In this document: positions 33,341 to 41,206 of the stretch, piece by piece
Position numbering within the stretch: the first letter of the stretch is position 1
Layout of the letters: each line of letters begins with the position of its first letter
DNA from: VXNE01 sp965205735
GTDB lineage: Bacteria; Pseudomonadota; Gammaproteobacteria; Pseudomonadales; Azotimanducaceae
NCBI GenBank assembly: GCA_965205735.1
Contig: OZ242179.1
Location: 1,054,001 to 1,118,000, forward strand
Direction: 5' to 3'
Length of the DNA stretch: 64,000 bases
Notes under the pieces: model-generated
What the model was told of the DNA's origin: nothing
The model's database searches: none
The model's input: only the letters and a program-made list of their open reading frames with translations
Program-made: the position numbers and the translations under genes

Positions 33341-35377
33341 GTCGATCCGGTAACGCGCCCGCACATCCGGGCCGAGCGCCTCCTTCAAGGGGTCAAGCCA
33401 GGATTCGTAGTGGCGCCATTGCTCCAGTGAAGTCCGGAAGATGGGCTGCCGAACCTGTTCCGCGCTGGGCGTGCGGATACTGCGTTCGGTCTCATGGTAG
33501 TCGATACAGGCCTGTTCGAACGGCAAGTCGCAGAATTCGAGAATGCGGCGCACCTGTCCTTCCAGGTCTTCGACCACCTGCTCGTGTTCAACGCGCAGAA
33601 CATAGCCCGGGAGGACGTTGTCCCAGTGGTCCATGAGCTTGATGTACTGCCGGCAGTAGTTGCCGATTTCGCGCAGGCCGTAGGAAAACTCCTGCCCCTC
33701 CCCGAATAGCTGCTTGTAGCCGCTGAAGCAACAGGCCATGGGATGGCGGCGCGCGTCGATGACCTTGGCATTGGGCAGGATGAGCTTGATGAGGCCGATG
33801 TGGAAGAAGTTGTTCGGCATCTTGTCGACGAACAACGGGGCGGTTCCCCGGTAGACGCGCGTGTCGTCCATGAACTGTTCGCCGAACCTGCGGAAATAGT
33901 CGCCTTCGATCTCATTCAGGATTCGGGGATACCGGGGCGGTTCGTCCGGCTTGTCCCGACCGCGCAGCCGCTTGGCGAGATTCAGAATGTTGTGCAATTC
34001 CATCGTCCCGTCCACGGCCGAATGCGACGACAGGATCTGCTCGATCAGGGTCGATCCGGCTCGGGGCAGTCCCACCACGAAGATCGGATCCGGCGCGGCG
34101 AATCCCAGACCTTGTCGACGGGCGAAGAGTTCTTCGGTGCAGACTTCGATCTGACTATCGATTCTCACTTGCAGGTGCTTGGGGTCGTGATAAGTCGTCG
34201 GCTGCTTCAATGCGTTGCCCCGGCTGTAAAATCCAAATGACCGCTCGTATTCGCGCTTTCGCTCGCAGGCATCGCCGAGGGCGAAGCAGACTTGAATGCG
34301 GTCGTTCTCGCCGGTGGCGGGATCGGACGCCAGGGATTCCATCCGCGCCAGTTCGTCGTCCGTGAACTCGTAGGACTTCGTATTGGCGAGACTCCAGAAC
34401 GCATCGCCGTGATCCGGCTTGATTCGGTACGCGTCCCGATAGAGCGCCACCGCCTTTTCGATCTCGCCATCCGCCTTGTGCACATGCGCCAGCGAGACCG
34501 GGAAAAAATGGTTATCGGGATCGCCCTTCATCAGGCGTTCGTAGCATTCGATGGCGTCCGCATTCCTGCCGACGCCCGCGCAGGCGGCGGCATACAGCGC
34601 TCGAATGTGGTCCTGCTCTTGCATGCGAGGGGTGGACCCCTCGCGCTCCCCGGCTGAAGGCTCGTCCGGGTGCTCGGCGAGCAGCCGCTCGGCTTGTTCA
34701 TACGCCTTGGCGAACTTCTGCGTTCGCATCAGGATATTGGCGTACTGGATCCGCGCATTGCGGTGCGAGGGGTGGAATTCGACGCAGCTTTCGAGCAAAA
34801 ACTCGGCCTCATCAAACGTCCTGTTGCGCGTGGCGATCTCCGCGAGCAAGCGCATTCCCTCGACATGGGTCTGGTTGGAGCGCAGGAAGTGTTTGCACAG
34901 GCGCTCGGCGTCGGCAAGATGGTTCTCCGACAGGTAGCTGATGACACCGAGCAGTTCGTCCGGCAGCGCTTCGAGAAAGGCGATCTGGTCCGTGACGGCG
35001 GCCAGGCGCTCCGTGTTGCCGCTTTCATGGTAGAGCTTGGCGAGACACTTCCAACTGTTGATCAGCGACGGATCGGCGGTAATAGCGCGTTCGAAAGCCG
35101 CGCCCGCGCGGACGAAGTTCCGCATGGCGATGTGGTTGTAACCGATTTCCTGGTGCACGCGACCAATGCCGGGAGTGCGCTTGAGTATCTCGGCAAGGGT
35201 GGCGAGCGCCATGGTCCACTGATGCTGATGACGCTGGGCGACGGCCAAGGCGTATTGGGCTTCGGCGTTGTCCGGCTCTTCCGCGAGAACCTCGCCCATC
35301 AGCCGCGCGGCCCGAGACGGCGCGCCATTGCTCAACAGGTCTTGCGCTTTGCGTATTCTGACTTGCGCTGCGGACAC
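33338..35377 (-). CDS. TPR-repeat sulfotransferase carrying a PAL insertion
   Basis: A 679-residue protein: residues 1-380 are tetratricopeptide repeats (for example AQYALAVAQRHQHQWTMALATLAEIL; ARIQYANILMRTQKFAKAYEQAERLL), and from about 420 is a sulfotransferase domain with the PAPS loop FVVGLPRAGSTLIEQILSSH and DARRHPMACCFSGYKQLF. Between two TPR units (around residues 239-255) is EPSAGEREGSTPRMQEQ, encoded by the PAL repeat at 34625-34663. The stop codon TAG (33340-33338) is the terminal CTA of MITE-A copy 1. It lies about 90 nt downstream of the TonB receptor on the same strand. Confidence 0.88.
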   Translation of the reverse strand: MSAAQVRIRKAQDLLSNGAPSRAARLMGEVLAEEPDNAEAQYALAVAQRHQHQWTMALATLAEILKRTPGIGRVHQEIGYNHIAMRNFVRAGAAFERAITADPSLINSWKCLAKLYHESGNTERLAAVTDQIAFLEALPDELLGVISYLSENHLADAERLCKHFLRSNQTHVEGMRLLAEIATRNRTFDEAEFLLESCVEFHPSHRNARIQYANILMRTQKFAKAYEQAERLLAEHPDEPSAGEREGSTPRMQEQDHIRALYAAACAGVGRNADAIECYERLMKGDPDNHFFPVSLAHVHKADGEIEKAVALYRDAYRIKPDHGDAFWSLANTKSYEFTDDELARMESLASDPATGENDRIQVCFALGDACERKREYERSFGFYSRGNALKQPTTYHDPKHLQVRIDSQIEVCTEELFARRQGLGFAAPDPIFVVGLPRAGSTLIEQILSSHSAVDGTMELHNILNLAKRLRGRDKPDEPPRYPRILNEIEGDYFRRFGEQFMDDTRVYRGTAPLFVDKMPNNFFHIGLIKLILPNAKVIDARRHPMACCFSGYKQLFGEGQEFSYGLREIGNYCRQYIKLMDHWDNVLPGYVLRVEHEQVVEDLEGQVRRILEFCDLPFEQACIDYHETERSIRTPSAEQVRQPIFRTSLEQWRHYESWLDPLKEALGPDVRARYRID
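34625..34663 (-). repeat. PAL element copy 2, in frame inside the TPR-sulfotransferase gene
   Basis: Perfect hairpin GCGAGGGG-TGGA-CCCCTCGC (34625-34644) followed by the constant flank GCTCCCCGGCTGAAGGCTC (34645-34663). Read on the gene strand it encodes EPSAGEREGSTPR, the same peptide in the same frame as copy 1 in the acyl-CoA dehydrogenase. Confidence 0.9.
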
Positions 35378-35469
35378 TCTCTCGCCTTCAGCAACGAACC
35401 TCAGGTCAAAGGCACCGCGGGCGGGCGAACCCCAGATCCGCCCTGCCCCGTTAGCCCGCCAAGACCAGG

Positions 35470-38325
35470 TTATTCGAACTCATACGAGATTCTCACGCCC
35501 ATGCTACGCGGCCGCTGCACGGTCACCACCGGCGTGTAGTGGCCGGCGATCTGCATGACCCGCCCGTCTTCGTTGCCCAGGTTGTCGAGATACACCTCGG
35601 CGCCCCAGCCCTCCTTCCTGATGCCGAAGGCGACATTGACAGTCATGGTCGCGGGATTGACGAAACGCGAGTTCATCGGCAATCGCATACCCGCGCCGGA
35701 GGGAATCTCGACCGTGCCGAAGGTGCCCCCTTCGTCCTGCAGGCTCAAGCCCGAGTAGCTGCCCGACTGCCGGAACAACGTGTCGTCCATGAACTCGGCG
35801 GCACCGACAATGCCGGAGACACTCTCGCCGCGATAGGCGAGACTGGCAAGCACATAGGCGTCGGCCTGCATGGCGTCGAGCCTACAGTCGTAGCGCACCC
35901 TGATGTTGCCGGCAAAGGCCGCCGCCAACGGCAGTTCGCTGCCCACCGGCACGCCGATACCTTGCAATTGCGGATTCAGGCGAGTCAGCTCGGTGCCGAG
36001 CAGGCTGAAGGCGCCCGCCACGGTGAACTGATCGCTGGCCGCCCACAGGAAGTCCACATCCAGGCCGCTGCTCTCGGCATCGCCGATGTTCTCGATGAAG
36101 AACAGGAAGGCCACGTTCGATGGATCAAAGCGTGACACCTGCAAGTTGTCGATCGTGGTCTGGTAGTAGGTCGCGTTCAACCGCAGCGAACCGTCCAGGA
36201 AGTCCCCCTTCATACCGATCTCGAAGCTCGACAGTGAGTCGGTCACCGCCACGGAAGGCACGACGTAGTTCTCGTAGACGCCGCTCTGGTTCGTCGACAG
36301 GTTGCCCGCGTTACGATTCAGGGTCGCCGGACGATAGCCCTCGGAGTAGGTGGCGAAGAGCAGCATGTCATCTGTCGGCCGCCAGCCAATGGATGCCTTG
36401 ACGATCGTGTCGGACTCTTCGATGGAGCCGTCAGGCTGCAGGTTGCTGATATCCAAGTGCCCGTTCCTTATCGCGTCCAGCGTCTTTTGGTTGGTGCCGC
36501 CGCCACGAAACATGTCCCGCGCGCCGTTCGGGCTGCGCGCGTTCAGGATCACACTGTCGCTGCCGCTTTCGTTGTATTGGCCTAGAGTCAGCAGGCGCGC
36601 CGTGACGTCGTTGCTGAACGCATGGCTGTTGCAACGCCCGTCCGCGGTCGGCTCGGCATTGCTGCCTATGCCGTAGCGGCAACCGAACGAGAAGTTGGCG
36701 GCACCCATCAACTGCGAGACAAAGTTGTAGTGCCGGGCGCTGACCGACGCCGACAGAGCGTCCGATATATCCATCCCGACCTCGCCAAAGAAAGCCAACT
36801 CTTCCTCGGTGCGGGTGTAGTCGTTGAAGAATACCGTGAACGGGCCGCGCGGCCCGGACGTATTCACGCCGTCGGTGGGAATGGCGATATTGCCCAACAG
36901 GAAACCGTCGCCCGAATTGTCGTTGTTGTAGCTGCTGATGTGTTCGGCGAAGGCCGGATTGGTGGAGCGGTACTGGAAATCGCCGATGTGGGTGGTCTCC
37001 ATGTCGTTGAGATACAGGCCGCCGAGCAGCCTGATGCGCTTGCTCGCATCTGTGGTGATCCGAAACTCGTGGGTCGTGCGAGCGTTGCTGGCGTCCTCGG
37101 TGTACTGCTTCGTCGGGTCGTAACAGTTGTTTACGTCCGTGGCGTCATAGATGTTGCCGCTGCACAGGTAGTAGGTGATGTAGCCACCGCCGTTGTTGTA
37201 GTGCGTGTAGTCGATGAGGCTGTCGACATCGCGGCTCAAAGTCCCGCCGGCGTAGACCATGTCCAACTGACCGATGCGCCCGTTGAGCGTCCAGGTCGTC
37301 AGTCCGAAGCTGTCCCGGTTGTAGTCGGGAGAGAACCGCGCCGACGCGTTGTCCTGCTCGAGGCTGGTGTCGACCAGGAACGTCCCTCCCGCCTCCAGGG
37401 TCTGCGCCGAGTGCTGAATGAGCGCATCCCAGTTTGCGTTGATCGCCCACGCCAGGCTGAAGCGCCCGCCGCGGTAGGACGCTTCGTTCCAGTCGTCCTG
37501 CACCAGGCCATCATTGTGCGCGCTGACGATGGAGTCCGCGCCGGTCAGCAGCGGGCCATAGCCGGCGACGTTGTTGCGGTCAACGACTTCCCCGCTGGGC
37601 GTGAACGTTGCGGGCACGTTGTCGATCCAGCCACCCTGGCTGTCACTGTAGACGACGATCCGGGCAGCCAGCGCGTCAGATATGGGCAGATTCATCCAAC
37701 CGTCGGCACTGGCGCTGTCGGCACCGTCCTCGGTGTTGGCGAACTTGGCATTGAAACCCGAACCGAATTTGCCGTGTTCCGGCTTACGGGTGATGAGGCG
37801 CACGTTGCCGGATTGCGAACTCGCGCCGAACAGCGTGCCCTGGGGCCCTGACAGCACCTCGATACGTTCCAGGTCGGTCGCGTAGACATCGAGGTTTCGT
37901 CCGCCGAAGGAAACCGGCTGCTCATCCACGTATAGCGCCACGCCCGGGGCCGAACCCTGCGCGGCGGTAATGGTCACGCTCGACTGCTCCGTGGCGCTGC
38001 CGCGTATGTAGAGCTCCTTCTTGCCCGGGCCATTGCCCGCGCTGACCACGTTCGGGAGGTATTCGACATATTCATCGAAAGTCTCGATGCCGAGTTCCCG
38101 CACGGTTTCGCCCGTGACCGCCTGCACGGCGATCATCACTTCCTGGGCGCTTTCCGCCCGCTTCGTCGCCGTGACAATGATGGTTTCGAGTTCGGCGGCC
38201 GCCACGCCGCCAGCGCTCACCACAGCGGCCGAGATGGCAATGCCCAACGGCTTTCTCTTCCAGGTCGCGCGTCCGCCCAACCTGTTGCGCCCATGTTTCT
38301 TGCCGCCCACGCGTCCCGTTCTCAT
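35470..38325 (-). CDS. TonB-dependent outer-membrane receptor
   Basis: A 951-residue TonB-dependent receptor. Signal sequence with hydrophobic core LGIAISAAVVSAGGVAAA, TonB box-like ETIIVTATKRAES, plug domain with GIETFDEYVEYLPNVVSAG, LYVDEQPVSFGG and DLERIEVLSGPQGTLFGAS, then a long barrel with aromatic-rich strands (LLFATYSEGYRPATLNRNAG; RLNATYYQTTIDNLQVSRF) and a C-terminal strand MGVRISYEFE. The last residue is Glu after the usual terminal Phe, a small oddity. The substrate is unknown. It is divergent from the AraC/GlxA-type regulator and upstream of the TPR-sulfotransferase. Confidence 0.93.
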   Translation of the reverse strand: MRTGRVGGKKHGRNRLGGRATWKRKPLGIAISAAVVSAGGVAAAELETIIVTATKRAESAQEVMIAVQAVTGETVRELGIETFDEYVEYLPNVVSAGNGPGKKELYIRGSATEQSSVTITAAQGSAPGVALYVDEQPVSFGGRNLDVYATDLERIEVLSGPQGTLFGASSQSGNVRLITRKPEHGKFGSGFNAKFANTEDGADSASADGWMNLPISDALAARIVVYSDSQGGWIDNVPATFTPSGEVVDRNNVAGYGPLLTGADSIVSAHNDGLVQDDWNEASYRGGRFSLAWAINANWDALIQHSAQTLEAGGTFLVDTSLEQDNASARFSPDYNRDSFGLTTWTLNGRIGQLDMVYAGGTLSRDVDSLIDYTHYNNGGGYITYYLCSGNIYDATDVNNCYDPTKQYTEDASNARTTHEFRITTDASKRIRLLGGLYLNDMETTHIGDFQYRSTNPAFAEHISSYNNDNSGDGFLLGNIAIPTDGVNTSGPRGPFTVFFNDYTRTEEELAFFGEVGMDISDALSASVSARHYNFVSQLMGAANFSFGCRYGIGSNAEPTADGRCNSHAFSNDVTARLLTLGQYNESGSDSVILNARSPNGARDMFRGGGTNQKTLDAIRNGHLDISNLQPDGSIEESDTIVKASIGWRPTDDMLLFATYSEGYRPATLNRNAGNLSTNQSGVYENYVVPSVAVTDSLSSFEIGMKGDFLDGSLRLNATYYQTTIDNLQVSRFDPSNVAFLFFIENIGDAESSGLDVDFLWAASDQFTVAGAFSLLGTELTRLNPQLQGIGVPVGSELPLAAAFAGNIRVRYDCRLDAMQADAYVLASLAYRGESVSGIVGAAEFMDDTLFRQSGSYSGLSLQDEGGTFGTVEIPSGAGMRLPMNSRFVNPATMTVNVAFGIRKEGWGAEVYLDNLGNEDGRVMQIAGHYTPVVTVQRPRSMGVRISYEFE

Positions 38326-38375
38326 CGCTTATGCCTCTCCCTAACCACGCCCAAAAAAACCGCACCGGTCCAAGG

Positions 38376-38394
38376 GCTAGTTACTAGCACTAGC
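38376..38394. promoter_or_regulatory. CTAG-rich inverted repeat in the TonB-receptor/regulator divergent region
   Basis: GCTAGTTACTAGCACTAGC: GCTAGT and ACTAGC are perfect inverted arms around TACTAGC, and CTAG occurs three times in 19 bp, which is striking in GC-rich DNA where CTAG is rare. It lies about 50 bp upstream of the receptor start. Candidate operator; alternatively a scar of CTAG-targeting MITEs. Confidence 0.5.
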
Positions 38395-38554
38395 GGCGCT
38401 TGTTTGCAATGGTGCCATGGGCACGCCGTCGGGTCGCGGAATCCGCTTTCGGCACCGTGAGCGGGGAGCGCGCCGCAGCTAAACCCATTGTCCGCGACCG
38501 GCAAAAAGGCGACACTCAGGGGCGATCTCCGCAAAAAACGGATGAACCAGACAC

Positions 38555-39535
38555 ATGAGGGGCCCGGCCTCCTTCGGACATGACGACGAGCCAACGCGCA
38601 TCGGTTTCCTGATGACGCCGGACTACACCATCGTCACCTTGACCAGCGCCATAGCGGCGTTGCGCATGGCCAACCGGCTGAGCGAACGCGAACTCTACCG
38701 CTGGGCGTGCCTGACGCTCGACGGAGCGCCGGTGGGGTCGAGCGACGGCCTGCGGATCGTCCCCGACGGCGATGTCGATTTGCTCGACCCCGTGGACATG
38801 TTGTTCGTCTGTGGCGGCTACCACGTCGAAAAGCATTGCGACAAGACGCTGCTCGACGCCCTGCGCGGTTTCGCGAAGCGCCGCGTGCCCTTGGGCGCCC
38901 TGTGCACCGGCGCGCATTTCCTCGCCGCAGCGGGCCTTCTCGACGGCTATCGTTGTGCGATCCATTGGGAGAACCTGTCGAGCCTGCGCGAGCAGTTCCC
39001 TCGCGTGCAGGCGTCGTCCCGACTGTTTGAGATCGACCGCGACCGCTACACCTGTTCCGGCGGCATCAGCTCCATCGACCTGATGCTGAATCTCGTGCGC
39101 GCCGCCCACGGACAGCGGTTGGCGCGAGACATCTCGGAGCAGTTCATCCTCGAGCGGGTGCGCACCGAAAACGACATGCAGCGAACACCGCTGAACAACC
39201 ATATCGGTGCCGTCAACCACCAGAAGCTGGTGGATGCCGTGGCCTTGATGGAGGCCAACATCGAGGAACCGCTCACGCTTGCCGAGGTGGCCGACTACAC
39301 GGGCGCCTCGGGGCGACAAATGGAGCGGCTGTTTCACGAGCACCTGCATTGCACCCCGTCCCGCTACTACCTGGATCTGAGGTTGAGCCGGGGGCGCCTG
39401 CTGTTGATGCAGACCGGCATGACCGTCATCGACATCGCCTCGCGCTGCGGCTTCTCAACCGCGGCGCGGTTCGGGAAGTCCTACGTGGCAAAGTACGGAA
39501 AACGACCCACCGACGAGCGTCGTCTCGCACCCTGA
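38555..39535 (+). CDS. GlxA family AraC-type transcriptional regulator (GbdR-like)
   Basis: A 326-residue regulator with an N-terminal DJ-1/PfpI-like ligand domain (RIGFLMTPDYTIVTLTSAIAALRMANRL, MLFVCGGYHVEK, LGALCTGAHFLAAAGLLDG) and a C-terminal AraC DNA-binding domain (LTLAEVADYTGASGRQMERLFHE; MTVIDIASRCGFSTAARFGKSY). This architecture matches GbdR/CdhR, which activate betaine and carnitine catabolism in Pseudomonas. It sits directly upstream of the one-carbon/demethylation operon, which it probably activates; a repeated site is present between them. The exact start is not certain; MTPDYTIVTL is the first conserved stretch. Confidence 0.87.
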   Translation: MRGPASFGHDDEPTRIGFLMTPDYTIVTLTSAIAALRMANRLSERELYRWACLTLDGAPVGSSDGLRIVPDGDVDLLDPVDMLFVCGGYHVEKHCDKTLLDALRGFAKRRVPLGALCTGAHFLAAAGLLDGYRCAIHWENLSSLREQFPRVQASSRLFEIDRDRYTCSGGISSIDLMLNLVRAAHGQRLARDISEQFILERVRTENDMQRTPLNNHIGAVNHQKLVDAVALMEANIEEPLTLAEVADYTGASGRQMERLFHEHLHCTPSRYYLDLRLSRGRLLLMQTGMTVIDIASRCGFSTAARFGKSYVAKYGKRPTDERRLAP

Positions 39536-39572
39536 ATCGACGCGATTCGACCACATCCCGCATGTCGCTTTT

Positions 39573-39766
39573 CGACTATTCGATGTCGCCTGTTTCATTG
39601 GCGCGGTCCACGAAAAAACCGAACGCGCCACCCGTGGGTCGCTCCCAAACTGCGGCAATTGGTTCTCCGATCCAACTGCCGCGTGACACGCGGGGCCGAC
39701 CCCCCCCAATCGGTCCGAAATAGCAGTCTTGTAGAGGCGTCGTCTTGCGACCATTCGATGTCGCCT
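39573..39766. promoter_or_regulatory. Direct repeat pair, candidate activator sites upstream of the demethylase operon
   Basis: CGACTATTCGATGTCGCCT at 39573-39591 recurs at 39748-39766 with one change (CGACCATTCGATGTCGCCT), 175 bp apart, both in the 324-bp space between the regulator gene and the demethylase gene. A third partial match (CATGTCGCTT) is at 39561. AraC-type regulators bind direct repeats, so these are plausible sites for the adjacent GlxA-type regulator. A ribosome site AGAGGAG (39850-39856) precedes the next ATG. Confidence 0.55.
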
Positions 39767-39859
39767 TTGGCAGACATCAGGCACGCAAGTTTCAGGCAAT
39801 CTGCCGCCCGTTACCGCTCCCGAAAAAAGCGGTCTCCATCTCCGCTCAAGAGGAGCAAC

Positions 39860-41206
39860 ATGACCAGGGACACCGACGATAACGGGGCCGTTCGCTATTC
39901 CGACCTGCGCCAATGCGTCAGCGTCGACCAGTCGGACCGAAAAGTCCCGATCAACCTGCGCCAGTCGGGCCCGACTCCTGTTGGATTGCTCATCTCGACC
40001 CGGGTGCGCAAATCCCCCTACTGGCACTTGTCCATGGAAGCAGGTTGCTGGCGGGCGACCGTCTACAACCGCGCCTACCATCCCCGCGGCTATGTGCGCC
40101 CGGAAGACGGCGGCGCCATGGTGGAGTACCAAGCGCTTGTCAATCACGTGACGCTCTGGAACGTGGCGGTGGAGCGACAGATCCAGGTGAAGGGTCCGGA
40201 CGCGGAGGCCTTCGTCAACCATCTCATCACGCGCGACGCGACCCGCATCGAGCCGATGCGCGCCAAGTACGTCATCCTCTGCAACGAAGACGGCGGCGTA
40301 CTGAACGACCCGGTGCTGCTGCGCGTCGCCGAGGACGAGTTCTGGTTCTCGCTTGCCGACAGCGACATGGAGATGTGGCTTCGCGGCGTCAACGCCGGTC
40401 TGCGTTGCGATGTCTCCATCGCCGAGATCGACGTCGCGCCGGTCCAGATCCAGGGCCCCAAGTCCGAGGCGCTGATGGTGGACCTGTTCGGCGAGCGTGT
40501 TCGCGAAATCCCCTACTACGGGCTGATGGAAGGGCAAGTCAACGGTCGCGACGTCATCGTTTCGCAAAGCGGGTTCACCGGCGAGAAGGGCTACGAGATT
40601 TACCTGAAGGACGCCACCCTCTACGCGGAAGACCTCTGGTACAGAGTGCTGGAGGCGGGTGAGCGGCATCAGCTCATGGTCACCGCCCCGGCGCATCACC
40701 GCCGTATCGCCGCAGGTATCCTTTCCTGGGGCCAGGACCTGGACAAGGAGACCCTGCCCTTCCAGTGCAACCTCGGCTACCAGGTGCCGCGCAGAAAAGG
40801 GCCGGACTACGTCGGCAAACGGGCACTGGAAGCGGCACGACGCGCCATCGAGGCCGGTTCGCCCCCGTTCCGCAATGTGCTGGTCGGCATCGTCTTCGGC
40901 GGCCGACCGGTGACCGACTACGCCAACGACTTCTGGCTCATCACCGGCGGCGACGGGGGCGACGCTATTGGCTACGTCACCTCGCCGTGGTTCTCGCCGG
41001 AACTTGAGACCAACATCGCGTTGGCCTACGTCCCGTGGAAAATGCGCGACGTTAGCACCAGGCTGCGCATTCGCCTTCCCGCAGAGTACGCGGAACGGGC
41101 CGGCGAGCCCGTGGCCGGCGAGGTGGTGGACGTGCCGTTCCGGCCATCGGTAAACCCGAATATCCGGGAAGTGGTCCGGGGTCGGGGCCGGGACAGCGTC
41201 GATTGA
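39860..41206 (+). CDS. GcvT-family THF-dependent demethylase, DmdA-like
   Basis: A 448-residue glycine-cleavage-T-fold protein. Like DMSP demethylase DmdA it transfers a methyl group to tetrahydrofolate in known relatives. Visible features: LWNVAVERQIQVKGPDAEAFVNHLITRD, YVILCNEDGGVLNDPVLLRVAEDEFWFSLADSDMEMWL, IDVAPVQIQGPKSEALM, SGFTGEKGYEIYLKD and the C-terminal barrel region. It differs from plain GcvT by the N-terminal RVRKSPYWHLSMEAGCWRATVYN extension, which recalls DmdA. In a betaine context, glycine betaine is an equally likely substrate. Start ATG 39860 follows AGAGGAGCAAC. Its stop overlaps the next gene's TTG start (TTGA). Confidence 0.82.
   Translation: MTRDTDDNGAVRYSDLRQCVSVDQSDRKVPINLRQSGPTPVGLLISTRVRKSPYWHLSMEAGCWRATVYNRAYHPRGYVRPEDGGAMVEYQALVNHVTLWNVAVERQIQVKGPDAEAFVNHLITRDATRIEPMRAKYVILCNEDGGVLNDPVLLRVAEDEFWFSLADSDMEMWLRGVNAGLRCDVSIAEIDVAPVQIQGPKSEALMVDLFGERVREIPYYGLMEGQVNGRDVIVSQSGFTGEKGYEIYLKDATLYAEDLWYRVLEAGERHQLMVTAPAHHRRIAAGILSWGQDLDKETLPFQCNLGYQVPRRKGPDYVGKRALEAARRAIEAGSPPFRNVLVGIVFGGRPVTDYANDFWLITGGDGGDAIGYVTSPWFSPELETNIALAYVPWKMRDVSTRLRIRLPAEYAERAGEPVAGEVVDVPFRPSVNPNIREVVRGRGRDSVD

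Noticed and set aside
36622..37851. Plus-strand frame opposite the TonB receptor
   Set aside because: Val/Arg-rich antisense shadow with no motifs.
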